Assembly: GCA_010672585.1 (NCBI GenBank)
Contig: JAAHGF010000001.1
Location: 186,001 to 250,000 of the forward strand
Origin: Okeania sp. SIO1I7
GTDB lineage: Bacteria; Cyanobacteriota; Cyanobacteriia; Cyanobacteriales; Microcoleaceae
DNA: 64,000 nucleotides
Reading direction: 5' to 3'
Shown here: positions 18,347 through 27,720 of the stretch, in pieces
How the letters are laid out: each line of letters begins with the position of its first letter
Position numbering within the stretch: position 1 is the first letter of the stretch
The notes under the pieces: generated by a model
Told to the model about the DNA's origin: nothing
The model's input: only the letters and a program-made list of their open reading frames with translations
Database searches by the model: none
Position numbers and translations under genes: made by a program

Positions 18347-19750
18347 CTATAGCTTAACTCCTCGAATTGAATAATCTAATAACTCTATTGGATGCATTAA
18401 AATCATTTTCTTTCCTTGTAATTCTAAATGCTTTTTAATCTGCAAAGAACATCCAGGATTAGCAGAAGCAATTAATTCTGCACCTGTATTCAACAAATTT
18501 TCTACTTTTTGTTCCCCCAACTCATCAGCTATTTCTGGTTGCAACATATTATAAACTCCAGCGCTTCCACAGCACAAAGAAGCATCTATTGGTTCGCGCA
18601 ACTTCACTCCAGGAATTTTTTGTAATAGTTCTCGGGGTTGCAAACTAATTTTTTGACCGTGTAATAAATGACAAGCATCTTGATAAACTATAGTCAAATC
18701 TTCTGCCTCAGTTAAAGGAGAAAGTTTGGCTGTTAACCCCACATTTGCTAAAAATTCTTGCACATCTTTAACATTACTAGAAAACTCTTTTGCTTTGTCA
18801 GAATATTCAGAATCATCTTGGAGAATATTGCCGTATTCTTTCAGAGTATGACCGCAACCTGCAGCATTAATAATAACAGCATCAACACCGGTATTAGCAA
18901 AACTATCTATCATTTGTTTTGCCAAAGTATGAGCTTGTTTTGTTTGCCCTTGATGTTCTGGCAAAGCAGCACAACAACCTTGACTTTGAGGAATCACAAC
19001 TTCGCAACCATTAGCAGTTAAAACTCGAATTGTTGCCTGATTAACTGGTGAGAAAAATATTCTTTGTACGCAACCTAAAATTAAACCGACTCGATAACGT
19101 TTTTCTCCTTGAGCAGGGATAACAGTAGGATAATTATCCTGGAAAGAATCAGCAGTAATTTCCGGTAAAATAGATTCCATTGCTGCTAATCTGGGGGATA
19201 CTTTTTTCAGCAGTTCAGTAGCACGAAAAAATTTCTGGAATCCTAATTTTTGATACGCTAATAGAGGAACAAGTAATGGTCGTAATCTCTGAGGATATGG
19301 GAAAATATTAAAGATGAGATTGCGAATTAATTTGTCAGGTAAAGAACGTTTAATATTTCGTTCTACTTGCGGACGAGTTGCAGCAATTAATTTGTCATAT
19401 TTAACATTAGATGGGCAAGTAGTTACACAGGCAAGACAACCTAAACAAGTATCAAAATGTTGGGAGGTAGTTTCATTGAGGGGTGCTTCTCCTTTGTTAA
19501 TAGCATCCATAGCATAAATTCTGCCCCTGGGAGAATCCATTTCTTTACCAATTACCCTATAACTAGGACAGGTTGACAAACAAAATCCACAATGAACGCA
19601 AGCGTCAATTAATTCCGGTGATGGTGGTTTTTGAGAGTCAAAACTAGGGTTATCTGTTAAAGATTTTAAATGTGGATTTTGCTGTAAAAAGTTGCTTTCT
19701 TTGGCGGGAATTGCTCGATCATTTTGGGTGTTTATGTCTTTTATCTGCAT
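18347..19750 (-). CDS. glcF: Glycolate dehydrogenase iron-sulfur subunit GlcF
   Basis: The 467-residue protein carries two 4Fe-4S motifs, Cys51/54/57/61 (CVHCGFCLSTCP) and Cys102/105/108/112 (CLGCLACVTTCP), followed by two CCG domains with QGCCAALPEHQGQ near 255 and SLCCGSAGVYN near 390. GlcF passes electrons from the flavin subunits to the membrane quinone pool when glycolate from photorespiration is oxidised to glyoxylate. GlcE is encoded on the same strand 3.5 kb away; GlcD is not in the window. Two plus-strand genes lie between the two subunits, so they are not one operon here. Confidence 0.93.
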   Translation of the reverse strand: MQIKDINTQNDRAIPAKESNFLQQNPHLKSLTDNPSFDSQKPPSPELIDACVHCGFCLSTCPSYRVIGKEMDSPRGRIYAMDAINKGEAPLNETTSQHFDTCLGCLACVTTCPSNVKYDKLIAATRPQVERNIKRSLPDKLIRNLIFNIFPYPQRLRPLLVPLLAYQKLGFQKFFRATELLKKVSPRLAAMESILPEITADSFQDNYPTVIPAQGEKRYRVGLILGCVQRIFFSPVNQATIRVLTANGCEVVIPQSQGCCAALPEHQGQTKQAHTLAKQMIDSFANTGVDAVIINAAGCGHTLKEYGNILQDDSEYSDKAKEFSSNVKDVQEFLANVGLTAKLSPLTEAEDLTIVYQDACHLLHGQKISLQPRELLQKIPGVKLREPIDASLCCGSAGVYNMLQPEIADELGEQKVENLLNTGAELIASANPGCSLQIKKHLELQGKKMILMHPIELLDYSIRGVKL

Positions 19751-19832
19751 ATCTTATATTCAAATATTTGTTGATACTAACTTTAATTGATCGTGCTATA
19801 CATCAGTCTTTTTGTCAATCGATCAATAGTAG

Positions 19833-20018
19833 GTAAGCATTTCCTACGGACTGCTGCGCAAACAGCTATTAGAAGTCAGCGCTTCCCTGCCGGATGTTAC
19901 GCAAACAGCAATAAGACTCAGATGAGTTTAGTAAGCTCTAATTTGGCGTTAATTAATAAACTTTATTTAAAACCAAAAACAATAGCTGATGGCTGATGGC
20001 TGACGGCTGAATGCTTAC
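19833..20018. mobile_element. Miniature inverted-repeat element, family GTAAGCATT, copy 1
   Basis: The ends are GTAAGCATT and AATGCTTAC. ATAGTAG occurs directly on both sides (19826-19832 and 20019-20025), a 7-base target-site duplication. The interior has a GC-rich palindromic insert and a tandem of CTGATGG next to the right end. A second complete copy lies at 34722-34916. Confidence 0.85.
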
Positions 20019-20270
20019 ATAGTAGAGAGCAACTACTAGCCCACTTGTAAATTTTGATTATAGCATTTAATAATACTTAATAAAACAAACTTGTTGTAGA
20101 GAATTTACTTATAAAGAATGTAATTTATGAGTATAACTATCAAAATAAGACAGGCTGTCATATTTGTTTGCAAAAAGTAAGAATTATATACCAAAAAAAT
20201 TTTATATTTAAAATAAATATGACTATCATAGTTTAGTATTAACCATACTGAAAAATGACAGAGATTAATA
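20019..20270. other. AT-rich upstream region of the CHRD/RTX gene
   Basis: No gene is seen. It probably holds the promoter and leader for the gene at 20271; a specific promoter could not be chosen. Confidence 0.45.
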
Positions 20271-22229
20271 ATGACTACTTATTTATTTGACAACTTCTTG
20301 GGGCTTTCTTTACCAATGTCAGAACTACAAGAAGTTCCCCCTATAGCAGATGGTCCAGCTTTAGGAAGTTTCAATGCTTTTTTACCAGGGAATACATTAC
20401 TAATAGAGGGAAGCTTTGGCGGACTATCAAGCCCTTTATTTCCTGTAGGAGCAGTAGACTCAGAGGGAAACCCTCAAAGCGCAATTCATGTTCATCAGGC
20501 TGAAGCAGGTCAGAATGGAGGTATTATCCGCAACTTAGATGTAATTGATAATGGTAATAGTTCCGGTACATTTAATGGCGCTTTTACTCTCACAGATGCA
20601 GAAACAGAAGCAGCAGAAGCAGACGGGTTGTATATAAATCTGCACACAGATAATAATCAAAGTGGAGAGCTACGAGGACAGGTAATTCTTTTCGACGATA
20701 TAGAAACAGCAGTCAGTCTAGGGTTGCCCATGTCAGAAGCTTTTGAAGTACCACCAGTAGCAGATACCCCCGCAGAAGGAATAGTAGATGCCATTTTGAT
20801 TGGTAATAACTTATTAATACAAGGAACTTTTTCAGACTTATCAAGCGATTTATTTCCGGTTGGCAATACAGACTCACAAGGAAATCCTCAAAGCGCCATT
20901 CATCTGCATCAGGGATTAGCTAATTCTAATGGTGGAATTATTCGTAACTTCGATGTAATTGATAATGGTGATGGGTCAGGTGGATTTTTTGGTAATTTTG
21001 CTTTAAGTCCCGATGAAGTAGTCGCTGCTGAGTCAGGGAATTTGTACATCAACCTGCATACAGACAATAATCAGAGTGGAGAATTACGCACTCAGGTTCT
21101 GCTCAACGAAACAGACCCAACAGGAGACGAGCTAGTAACATTTTTACCGATCTCAACTGTTCAACAAGTCGATCCAGTAGGACCTAGTGACGGTTCAGGA
21201 TCTTTTTATGCGGCTCTTTCTGGCAATACTCTCAATATATCCGGTGGTTTTTCCGTTGTATCAAGTGATTTGTTGAATGTCGGACCCTCCGAAGACTCAG
21301 AGGGAAACCCTCAAAGTTCAGTTCACCTTCATTTGGGTGGACTTGGTGAGAATGGTGATATTTTACGCAACTTGACTGTGGTTGAAACTGATGGTGTTGG
21401 TGAAGGTTTCTTCTCTGGTAGTTTTACTCTGGATGAAACTGAAGTTGCAGCAGTAGAGTCAGGAGAAGTTTATCTTAATCTGCACACAGAAAATAATCCC
21501 AGTGGTGAATTACGCGGACAGGTGATTTTAGAAGATTTGGATACTGTAATTCCTCAAGAGGATGTGGTTTTTAATGGAGATAACCGTGACAATAATATTT
21601 TTGGAGGTACTGGTAACGATGAAATTGTTGGTTTTGCAGGAGATGATTTATTAAACGGGCGATCAGGTAACGATGAAATTGTTGGTGGTGATGGTAATGA
21701 CAACCTCATTGGTGCTAATGGAAACGATACTTTATTCGGTCAGGATGGTAATGATGTTTTAGAAGGTCGCCCTGGGTTTGATATATTGCTTGGTGGAGAC
21801 GGTAATGATATTCTCAATGGTGGTCAAGGTCGCGATCGCCTGAATGGTGGCCCTGGAAACGATGAATTAAATGGTGGAGCTAGTATAGACCGATTTATCT
21901 TTAACACCAACGAAGAGTTTGATTCTCAAGACATAGGTATAGACCAGATTAATGATTTTAATAGTGGGCAAGATTTAATTTTGCTTGACTTGGGAACTTT
22001 TACTGCTCTAGATAGTTCTCCTGGTATTGGTTTATCTGAAGGTGATTTTGCGATTGTTTCTAGTGAAGCTGATGCTGCAACCGCTGAAGCTGAAATTGTT
22101 TACAACTCCGCTAGTGGAGCATTGTATTATAATGCCAACGGTACTGCAGATGGGTTTGGTAGTGGCGCTCAATTTGCCACATTAGACGGCAGTCCAGATT
22201 TAGTAGCTAATGATTTTCAAGTTAGATAG
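20271..22229 (+). CDS. Triple CHRD-domain protein with RTX calcium-binding repeats
   Basis: The 652-residue protein has three tandem CHRD domains (about 10-135, 142-275 and 290-425). Each shows the SAIHxHxG-NGxIxRN pattern and ends INLHTxNNxSGELRGQVIL. About nine RTX nonapeptides (GGxGNDxLxG type) follow at about 443-540, then a C-terminal block DQINDFNSGQDLILLDLG common in cyanobacterial RTX proteins. No signal peptide is present; RTX proteins are usually exported by a type I system recognising the C-terminus, and the repeats fold when calcium binds outside the cell. CHRD domains take their name from chordin; their bacterial role is not known. It lies between glcF and glcE. Confidence 0.9.
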   Translation: MTTYLFDNFLGLSLPMSELQEVPPIADGPALGSFNAFLPGNTLLIEGSFGGLSSPLFPVGAVDSEGNPQSAIHVHQAEAGQNGGIIRNLDVIDNGNSSGTFNGAFTLTDAETEAAEADGLYINLHTDNNQSGELRGQVILFDDIETAVSLGLPMSEAFEVPPVADTPAEGIVDAILIGNNLLIQGTFSDLSSDLFPVGNTDSQGNPQSAIHLHQGLANSNGGIIRNFDVIDNGDGSGGFFGNFALSPDEVVAAESGNLYINLHTDNNQSGELRTQVLLNETDPTGDELVTFLPISTVQQVDPVGPSDGSGSFYAALSGNTLNISGGFSVVSSDLLNVGPSEDSEGNPQSSVHLHLGGLGENGDILRNLTVVETDGVGEGFFSGSFTLDETEVAAVESGEVYLNLHTENNPSGELRGQVILEDLDTVIPQEDVVFNGDNRDNNIFGGTGNDEIVGFAGDDLLNGRSGNDEIVGGDGNDNLIGANGNDTLFGQDGNDVLEGRPGFDILLGGDGNDILNGGQGRDRLNGGPGNDELNGGASIDRFIFNTNEEFDSQDIGIDQINDFNSGQDLILLDLGTFTALDSSPGIGLSEGDFAIVSSEADAATAEAEIVYNSASGALYYNANGTADGFGSGAQFATLDGSPDLVANDFQVR

Positions 22230-22565
22230 AACCCGATCTTATATGAAATACGTTAATGTTTCCTACCAAAGATTGATGAGAAGATGGGGAGATGGGGAGT
22301 ATTTTTTTACCTTTGAATTGCATAGAAAATAAACAACCGTTTTCAAATCGGTATTTTTGGAGAGGTCTAAGCTAAAAATCATTGAGATTTTATATTTCCT
22401 GTTGTCTTTTATTTGTTGCCTATTGCCTATTGCCTTCGACAAAAGTTTAGATATATTATTCAAGTACTGAAAAACTTATAGGAAAGTTGTCAGAAAAAGC
22501 CGAGTAAGTTCGTCTTAAGGATGGAACAAGCTTGACAAAAAAAATAAACAAGGATCAAGAAAGTA
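22230..22565. other. Spacer with GATGGGGA tandem and a dispersed segment
   Basis: The segment at 22240-22275 (ATATGAAATACGTTAATGTT...CTACCAAAGATTGAT) recurs in inverse at about 48243-48286. A GGGGAGAT run and GCCTATT run are also present. No coding region is supported. Confidence 0.6.
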
Positions 22566-22994
22566 ATGAAAAAAGCTCTGAAAATCGTTGCTTGTCTGCT
22601 CATAGCCTTGACGGTAGCATTGGCCACGAATGTATCTAATGCTAGTGCACAACCAGCAGCATGCGATAAGTCTTCAGCACCTACTTGTCAGACCATAGTA
22701 TATCCTGGGGACTGTCAGGAAGTACCTCTGCCAGGATATAACTTGGCAGAAATTAAGATTGCTCTCCCTCCTGGTACCGGTGTCCCAGGGATTTATCCAC
22801 CCCCAAAAATCTTTTACAATATCGACATTCCTGATACGGAGGTATCAGCACAACTAAATCTAGCAGCAACAGCGACATACACTTTTAATCCACTATCTAA
22901 ATCTCAGGGCATAGTATGTAACGATTTATACCCTATTGCCCCAGGATATCCCATGCCATTTACACTTTCATGGAAGAATATTCCACCACAGTAA
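22566..22994 (+). CDS. Small secreted protein of unknown function
   Basis: The 142-residue protein has a canonical signal peptide (MKKALKIVACLLIALTVALA, cleavage likely after NASA near residue 28). The mature part has four cysteines (CDK, TCQ, DCQ, VCN) likely in two disulphides, and many prolines (PPGTGVPGIYPPPK). AGGA lies about 10 bases before the ATG. I do not recognise a family. It lies on the plus strand between the CHRD/RTX gene and the convergent glcE. Confidence 0.7.
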   Translation: MKKALKIVACLLIALTVALATNVSNASAQPAACDKSSAPTCQTIVYPGDCQEVPLPGYNLAEIKIALPPGTGVPGIYPPPKIFYNIDIPDTEVSAQLNLAATATYTFNPLSKSQGIVCNDLYPIAPGYPMPFTLSWKNIPPQ

Positions 22995-23220
22995 TTAGGT
23001 AAAGAGTTGGACTATTAGGAGTCTTGAAATAATTAGACAAAGTTAGACATAATTATATATTTATTAAAATATAGTTATGTCTAGAAATGGTGCGTTACGA
23101 CAGATTGTTAAATGCCTTTCACAGTCTGTCTAATGCATCCTAAAAATTTGGCACTAAATTGGCTGTGTTGGTCAACTACTGATTCTTATTAACTGGCAAC
23201 TAATTAACCTTTATTGCCTT

Positions 23221-24555
23221 TTAAATCCCACCAACAAAAGAATGAGGATTAAGAATATTTTGCGGGTCAAATTGTTGTTTAATTCGGCGCATTATCTCAA
23301 GACCATTCTGATGATAACCCCAAACATCTAGTTTTTCTTTAATGTCTAATGGTGCTGCTAAAACTGTGAGAAATCCACCTTTAGATTCACACCAACGCCG
23401 TAATTCTAGAATAGTTTCAGGAGTAACAGAATTAAATTTTAATTCTCCCAAACCACTACCTGCATGAATTAATCCGAAACCAGTTTCTAGTGCTGTTCGC
23501 TCTAAAGTTTCTACAGCTTCAGTAGGAATAACTCCTATTTTACAAATTATTTCTGTATTTTGCTGAGAATGCCAGATTTGTTGTTTTAAATTTTGCCATA
23601 ATTCTGCTTCATAATCATGGTAACGGGTGGAATTTAAACCTAAGCTATCTCCCACTTTTAATAATTGATTAGACTGCTCTTCAACACTCTCTATTATGCT
23701 TTGAAATCTAACCATTAATCCCACACCTTTACCTAAGTCTAATTGTTCAACTAAATTAGTAGAAAGTAAGTCAATAGCAACGGGTGTTAATGCTGAAGAT
23801 AATAAAGTTTGAGTTGCTTTGGCAATGTTATTTTTTTCTCCTACTAAAACAACAGTACCGGATGCTTGTTGTAGAGGATAAACTCTCAGAGTAACTTGAC
23901 TAATAATACCTAATGTGCCATAAGAACCTGTAAATAATTTCATTAGGTCGTAACCTGCCACATTTTTAACTACCCGTCCTCCCGCTTTAGCAACTTTTCC
24001 ATCCGATCGCACAAAACTTATACCCAGTAGCATATCTCGTACACCCCGGTAGCGTTGACGAAGGGAACCTGTATCAGCAGTGGCAACGATACCGCCAATA
24101 GTAGCAGTTTCTGGATAAGCAGGGTCAATAGCGAGAAATTGACCTGTTTTTGCTAAGGTTTCCTGTAATTCTGCATATTTCATCCCAGGTTCCACCGTAA
24201 CAGTTAAGTCTCCCACCGCGTGTTCGATCAGATGATTGAGGCGATCGCTACTAATAACGATTATTCCTTGTTTGTGAGTAGTTTGGTCTACTTTCATTAA
24301 CCCTCCCCAATCAACTTTGCTACCGCTACCACAAGGTAATATTGCCCAATTATTTTTAGCGCAGCAAGTAACTATATTAGAGAGTTGTGCTTGAGTTTCT
24401 GGATAGACGATGCAGTTGACGGTAGTGTCGGGAGCGATCGCCTGTGATATTTGTTGTTTTTTTGTTTGGTCTACATCTTGCCACAAACTAATATTGTCTT
24501 TGCCGACAATAGTTTCTAATTCTTGTATGTTAAATGTATTTTCTTGGGAAATCAC
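23221..24555 (-). CDS. glcE: Glycolate dehydrogenase FAD-binding subunit GlcE
   Basis: The 444-residue protein has an FAD-binding PCMH domain (about 40-225) with the PCGSGSKVDWGG segment, TVEPGMKYAELQ and the GGIVATADTGSLRQRYRGVRDMLLG block, followed by GGRVVKNVAGYDLMKLFTGSYG. The C-terminal part ends FDPQNILNPHSFVGGI, typical of the GlcD/GlcE family. GlcE acts with GlcD and GlcF to oxidise glycolate in photorespiration. It is on the same strand as glcF but about 3.5 kb away. Confidence 0.9.
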   Translation of the reverse strand: MISQENTFNIQELETIVGKDNISLWQDVDQTKKQQISQAIAPDTTVNCIVYPETQAQLSNIVTCCAKNNWAILPCGSGSKVDWGGLMKVDQTTHKQGIIVISSDRLNHLIEHAVGDLTVTVEPGMKYAELQETLAKTGQFLAIDPAYPETATIGGIVATADTGSLRQRYRGVRDMLLGISFVRSDGKVAKAGGRVVKNVAGYDLMKLFTGSYGTLGIISQVTLRVYPLQQASGTVVLVGEKNNIAKATQTLLSSALTPVAIDLLSTNLVEQLDLGKGVGLMVRFQSIIESVEEQSNQLLKVGDSLGLNSTRYHDYEAELWQNLKQQIWHSQQNTEIICKIGVIPTEAVETLERTALETGFGLIHAGSGLGELKFNSVTPETILELRRWCESKGGFLTVLAAPLDIKEKLDVWGYHQNGLEIMRRIKQQFDPQNILNPHSFVGGI

Positions 24556-25106
24556 TATAATTAATTATGGATAGTATTAGTCAAATTATTTTTTTACAGT
24601 TTAGGGATTTAAAATAGGGCTTGCTGATTAAATCTTAAAGCATTTACAGATCAAGGTAAGTGCCTTTTTAGGTCTGAAATACCTTGGTTTTCAGCTGTTG
24701 ATGCTCAAAAAGGAGCGCATTTCTGGCGCATAGTTGGGCAAAAAAATGATTCCCCTACTCCCCTACTCCCTTACTCCCCTTTTCCCCTCCTGGGAGGGGT
24801 TAGGGGTGGGTACCCTACTCCTTAAAAAAGACTTTTTCAGCAAACCCTAAAATAATTCCCTTTTCTTTTTATCACATATTTGTTGCATTTATTTGATTGA
24901 CTTTTCGATGGTTTTATGATATTAATTTCTATAAAAATGAACCTCATAGTAATACCAAATTTCAAAAAGTTTGCTATATATATATCTTTATAGTTATGAG
25001 GAAGTAGGGATATAGGGAGATGGGGAGGTAGGGAGATGGTAATCAAATATAGCATTATTATTAGTAGAAAAAATTTCATCTACTTTCACTGGAGGAAACA
25101 AAAATT
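24556..25106. other. Spacer with a miniature element and G-rich tandem repeats
   Basis: Besides the element at 24617-24847, the stretch holds an ATACCAAATTT motif near 24953 and a GGGAGAT/GGGAGGTA tandem near 25005-25040. The ribosome-binding site GGAGG for the EF-hand gene lies at about 25091. Confidence 0.65.
24617..24847. mobile_element. Miniature inverted-repeat element, family GGG(C/T)TTGCTGA, copy 2
   Basis: The ends are GGGCTTGCTGATTAAA and TTTTTCAGCAAACCC. TAAAATA flanks both sides (24610-24616 and 24848-24854), a 7-base target-site duplication. The interior contains a CCCCTACT tandem. It is in the opposite orientation to copy 1. Confidence 0.87.
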
Positions 25107-26186
25107 ATGCTTACCACACTGCAAAAAAGAAAATGGACGCGCTTGTTTCAAGTCTATGATGCCGATCGAAATGGTACAGTAGAAAAAGAGGATTTTGAAG
25201 CAATATTTCAGAATCTTGCTAGAGCGCGTAATTTAACTGAGGAAATGCCACAATATCAGCAACTCTATGAAAAGTTTATGGAAGAGTGGGAATATTTGCA
25301 AAAGGATGCCGACAAGAACGGAAATGGTAAAATTGAGTTAGCAGAATGGCTCCAACACGCCGAGCGCCGTATCAAGAATCCAAATATATACCAGATACTT
25401 GTTGACTTAGCAGATCGGGTTTTCGAGTTATTGGATCTCGATGGAAATGGAGTTATTGGTGTGAAAGAGTACAAAACTTTTTATTGGAGCTGGCGAATTC
25501 CTCCAGATTTAGCTATAGAAATTTTTCCCAAGTTAGACCTAAATGGTGATGGCAGTATAACTAAAAAGGAGTTCTTGAAATTAGTACGGGAATTTCATCG
25601 TAGTGATGAACCTAATGCTCCCGGAAACTCACTTTTTGCTTTCTATACTACCACACTGCAAAAAAGAAAGTGGACGCGCTTGTTTCAAGTTTATGATGCC
25701 GATCGAAATGGTGCAGTAGAAAAAGAGGATTTTGAAGCAATATTTCATAATCTTGCTAGAGCGCGTAATTTAACTCAGGAAATGCCACAATACCAACAAC
25801 TCTATGCAAAGTTTATGGAAGAGTGGGAATATTTGCAAAAGGATGCGGATAAAAATGGAAACGGTAAAATTGAGCTAGCAGAATGGCTCAAATATAGTCA
25901 ACGTCGGATCAATAGTCCAAATATATACCAAATAGTTGTTGACCTAGCAAATCAGGTTTTCGAGTTATTGGATATTGATGGAAATGGGGTTATTGGGGTG
26001 GAAGAGTACAAAACTTTTTATTGGAGCTGGCGAATTCCTCCAGATTTAGCTATAGAAATTTTTCCCAAGTTAGACCTAAATGGTGATGGCAGTATAACTA
26101 AAAAGGAATTCTTGAAATTAGTACGGCAATTTTATCGTAGCGATGACCCTGATGCTCCCGGAAACTTATTTTTTGCTTATTACTAA
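25107..26186 (+). CDS. EF-hand protein made of two near-identical halves (eight EF-hands)
   Basis: The 359-residue protein consists of two tandem copies of about 178 residues joined in frame at LFAFYTTTLQKRKW. Each half has four calcium-binding loops: DADRNGxVEKEDF, DADKNGNGKIELAEW, DxDGNGVIGVxEY and DLNGDGSITKKEF. Most loops have Asp/Asn at positions 1, 3, 5 and Glu at 12. The layout resembles calerythrin or sarcoplasmic calcium-binding proteins, which buffer or sense Ca2+ in the cytoplasm. No signal peptide is seen. The halves are very similar at DNA level too, so the duplication is recent. A GGAGG site lies 10 bases before the ATG. A decayed fragment of a relative lies at 27017-27127. Confidence 0.93.
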   Translation: MLTTLQKRKWTRLFQVYDADRNGTVEKEDFEAIFQNLARARNLTEEMPQYQQLYEKFMEEWEYLQKDADKNGNGKIELAEWLQHAERRIKNPNIYQILVDLADRVFELLDLDGNGVIGVKEYKTFYWSWRIPPDLAIEIFPKLDLNGDGSITKKEFLKLVREFHRSDEPNAPGNSLFAFYTTTLQKRKWTRLFQVYDADRNGAVEKEDFEAIFHNLARARNLTQEMPQYQQLYAKFMEEWEYLQKDADKNGNGKIELAEWLKYSQRRINSPNIYQIVVDLANQVFELLDIDGNGVIGVEEYKTFYWSWRIPPDLAIEIFPKLDLNGDGSITKKEFLKLVRQFYRSDDPDAPGNLFFAYY

Positions 26187-26263
26187 ATAGGAAAATTAAT
26201 TATAATTCCCATTCCTCCTGACTTCTGGATTCTTGATTCTGGCTCCTGTCCCTACCAATGTTT

Positions 26264-26680
26264 TTAGACATCCCAATCATTACCAACCTTTTCCATCAGG
26301 CGGTTTAATATTACATATCCTTGTGGGTTGACAACAGTCAGGCGGATGATTGACGGGTCTTTAGGTCGGTGAGCAATAATATATTTGTGACTTCCGTTTC
26401 TAAAGGTATAAGTATAGCGTTTCCTGTTTCCTCTAATAGAAGCATTTTTCAAAGTTAGAGAACCGCCAGTTTTTCGATCTAGAGCTTCATAGGTATAGTT
26501 TCCGAACTCATCTAATTTCAGCCAAACAACCCAATTTTCGCTATTATCCATGAAAGCTCCAGTTGGACGGACAAAATCGGTAGGCATTGCAGAAACACTA
26601 TGAGAATTTAAGGTAATATCTGCGATTGCAGGAGCAGATAAACCAATAACAGATGCCAGAGCAATTGCTTTGATATTCAT
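26264..26680 (-). CDS. Small secreted protein of unknown function
   Basis: The 138-residue protein begins with a signal peptide (MNIKAIALASVIGLSAPAIA). The mature part (MDNSENWVVWLKLDEFGNYTYEALDR...GNRKRYTYTFRNGSHKYIIAHRPKDP) is rich in aromatic and basic residues and predicts beta-strands. No family was recognised. The gene converges with the EF-hand gene. Confidence 0.65.
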   Translation of the reverse strand: MNIKAIALASVIGLSAPAIADITLNSHSVSAMPTDFVRPTGAFMDNSENWVVWLKLDEFGNYTYEALDRKTGGSLTLKNASIRGNRKRYTYTFRNGSHKYIIAHRPKDPSIIRLTVVNPQGYVILNRLMEKVGNDWDV

Positions 26681-26806
26681 ATTTTTTTTCTCTTTCTTTA
26701 TTTGTTTTAGTGGTGTATTGTCTTTCCTAATTAATTCTTCAAACTCAAAATTTTGTTTCCGTATTTATCATGCTATGAAAGTACCAGAATTAAATTTGGC
26801 ACACAT

Positions 26807-26899
26807 ATAGCGCTACGCGTAAGTACAAAAGTTCAAAGTAATATTTGACTGAGTTTGAGCATTTATGAATGTCCGTGCCCTATTTGCGTAGTGCTATAA
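26807..26899. repeat. Miniature element, family TATAGCGCTACGC, copy 1
   Basis: The ends TATAGCGCTACGCG and TTTGCGTAGTGCTATA form an imperfect inverted repeat around a conserved core GACTGAGTTTGAGCATTTAT. Further copies lie at 36879-36984 and, partial, 58650-58721. Confidence 0.75.
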
Positions 26900-27016
26900 A
26901 CCAGCATTCAATAGACTTATTTTTTTAGATATCGGTAGACAAATTAGAAATTGTCACTTTATATTATGTATAGTATCCGTTCATATATACTTCTTGTTTA
27001 TTACAGATTTATGAGA

Positions 27017-27127
27017 TATAGATGGGGTTATCGGTGTGGAAGAGTACAACACTTTTTGTTGGAACTTGCGACTTCTCCCACACTTTCTTAATGCACTACC
27101 AGAAAATATTAGGCTTGTTAAAGAATA
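27017..27127 (+). pseudogene. EF-hand protein remnant
   Basis: The frame reads DGVIGVEEYNTFCWNLRLLPHFLNALPENIRLVKE and stops. It matches the third EF-hand and following segment of the intact EF-hand gene (DGNGVIGVEEYKTFYWSWRIPPDLAIEIFP). The first and last hands are missing, so this is a fragment of a further copy. Confidence 0.7.
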
Positions 27128-27720
27128 GACTGAGAAAGGTTCTTTATACAATTCAACTACGAGGAGAAAATCCAGAAGCATACATGATTGAGTTAGCTAA
27201 CTCAGCAATAGAGTTTTGGTTACAAAAGATATGATAGAGACAGTAATTTCCTTAATCAATTTATTATTACAACTCACTCTGATTATATTGAGCAATTAAT
27301 TCCTGAAGTACAAATTGTGAGATTAGAGGTGTAATTGTGAGGGTTGTTAGTAGCGGAAAATTTATTTTTTGTGAAGGTAAAAAAAACAGTTTAGAAGAAA
27401 GATAAATACATATCCCTCAATAATTTTGGGGATTGGGCAGTTGCTAATATTGACATCTCTCAGTATCCTGACCTTAGAGAATTGCAGATAAAAATTGAGC
27501 AAATATAAAGCCATGTGCAACTTTTTTCAGCGGATGAGATTTAGAGAATTTTGAGAACTAGACTTTCCGTCAAAGACTCAGAAAAACTGATTATTTCATA
27601 GAAAGTTGCACACCGCGTAACTATAGAAATTATTATGGCTAATTGGCTAATTAATGAGGCTTGATTTAACGAAGTCAGAAGTCAAAAGTCAGAAGTTATT
27701 TTTGTGATAGGGATTTGATA
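27128..27720. other. Degraded coding-like pieces and a small inverted-repeat element
   Basis: Short frames here read like broken genes (for example NQFIITTHSDYIEQLIPE near 27262-27325, which resembles the end of an ABC/OLD-type ATPase), but none is complete. A 97-bp element with perfect 10-base ends GTGCAACTTT/AAAGTTGCAC lies at 27515-27611. AGAAGTCA repeats precede the methyltransferase stop. Confidence 0.45.
27515..27611. repeat. Short inverted-repeat element with GTGCAACTTT ends
   Basis: GTGCAACTTTTTTC and GAAAGTTGCAC delimit 97 bp without coding potential. Only this copy is seen in the window, so its status as a mobile element is uncertain. Confidence 0.45.

Noticed and set aside
27022-27234. 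70-codon plus-strand frame
   Set aside because: It is an out-of-frame reading of the EF-hand remnant and following degraded sequence.
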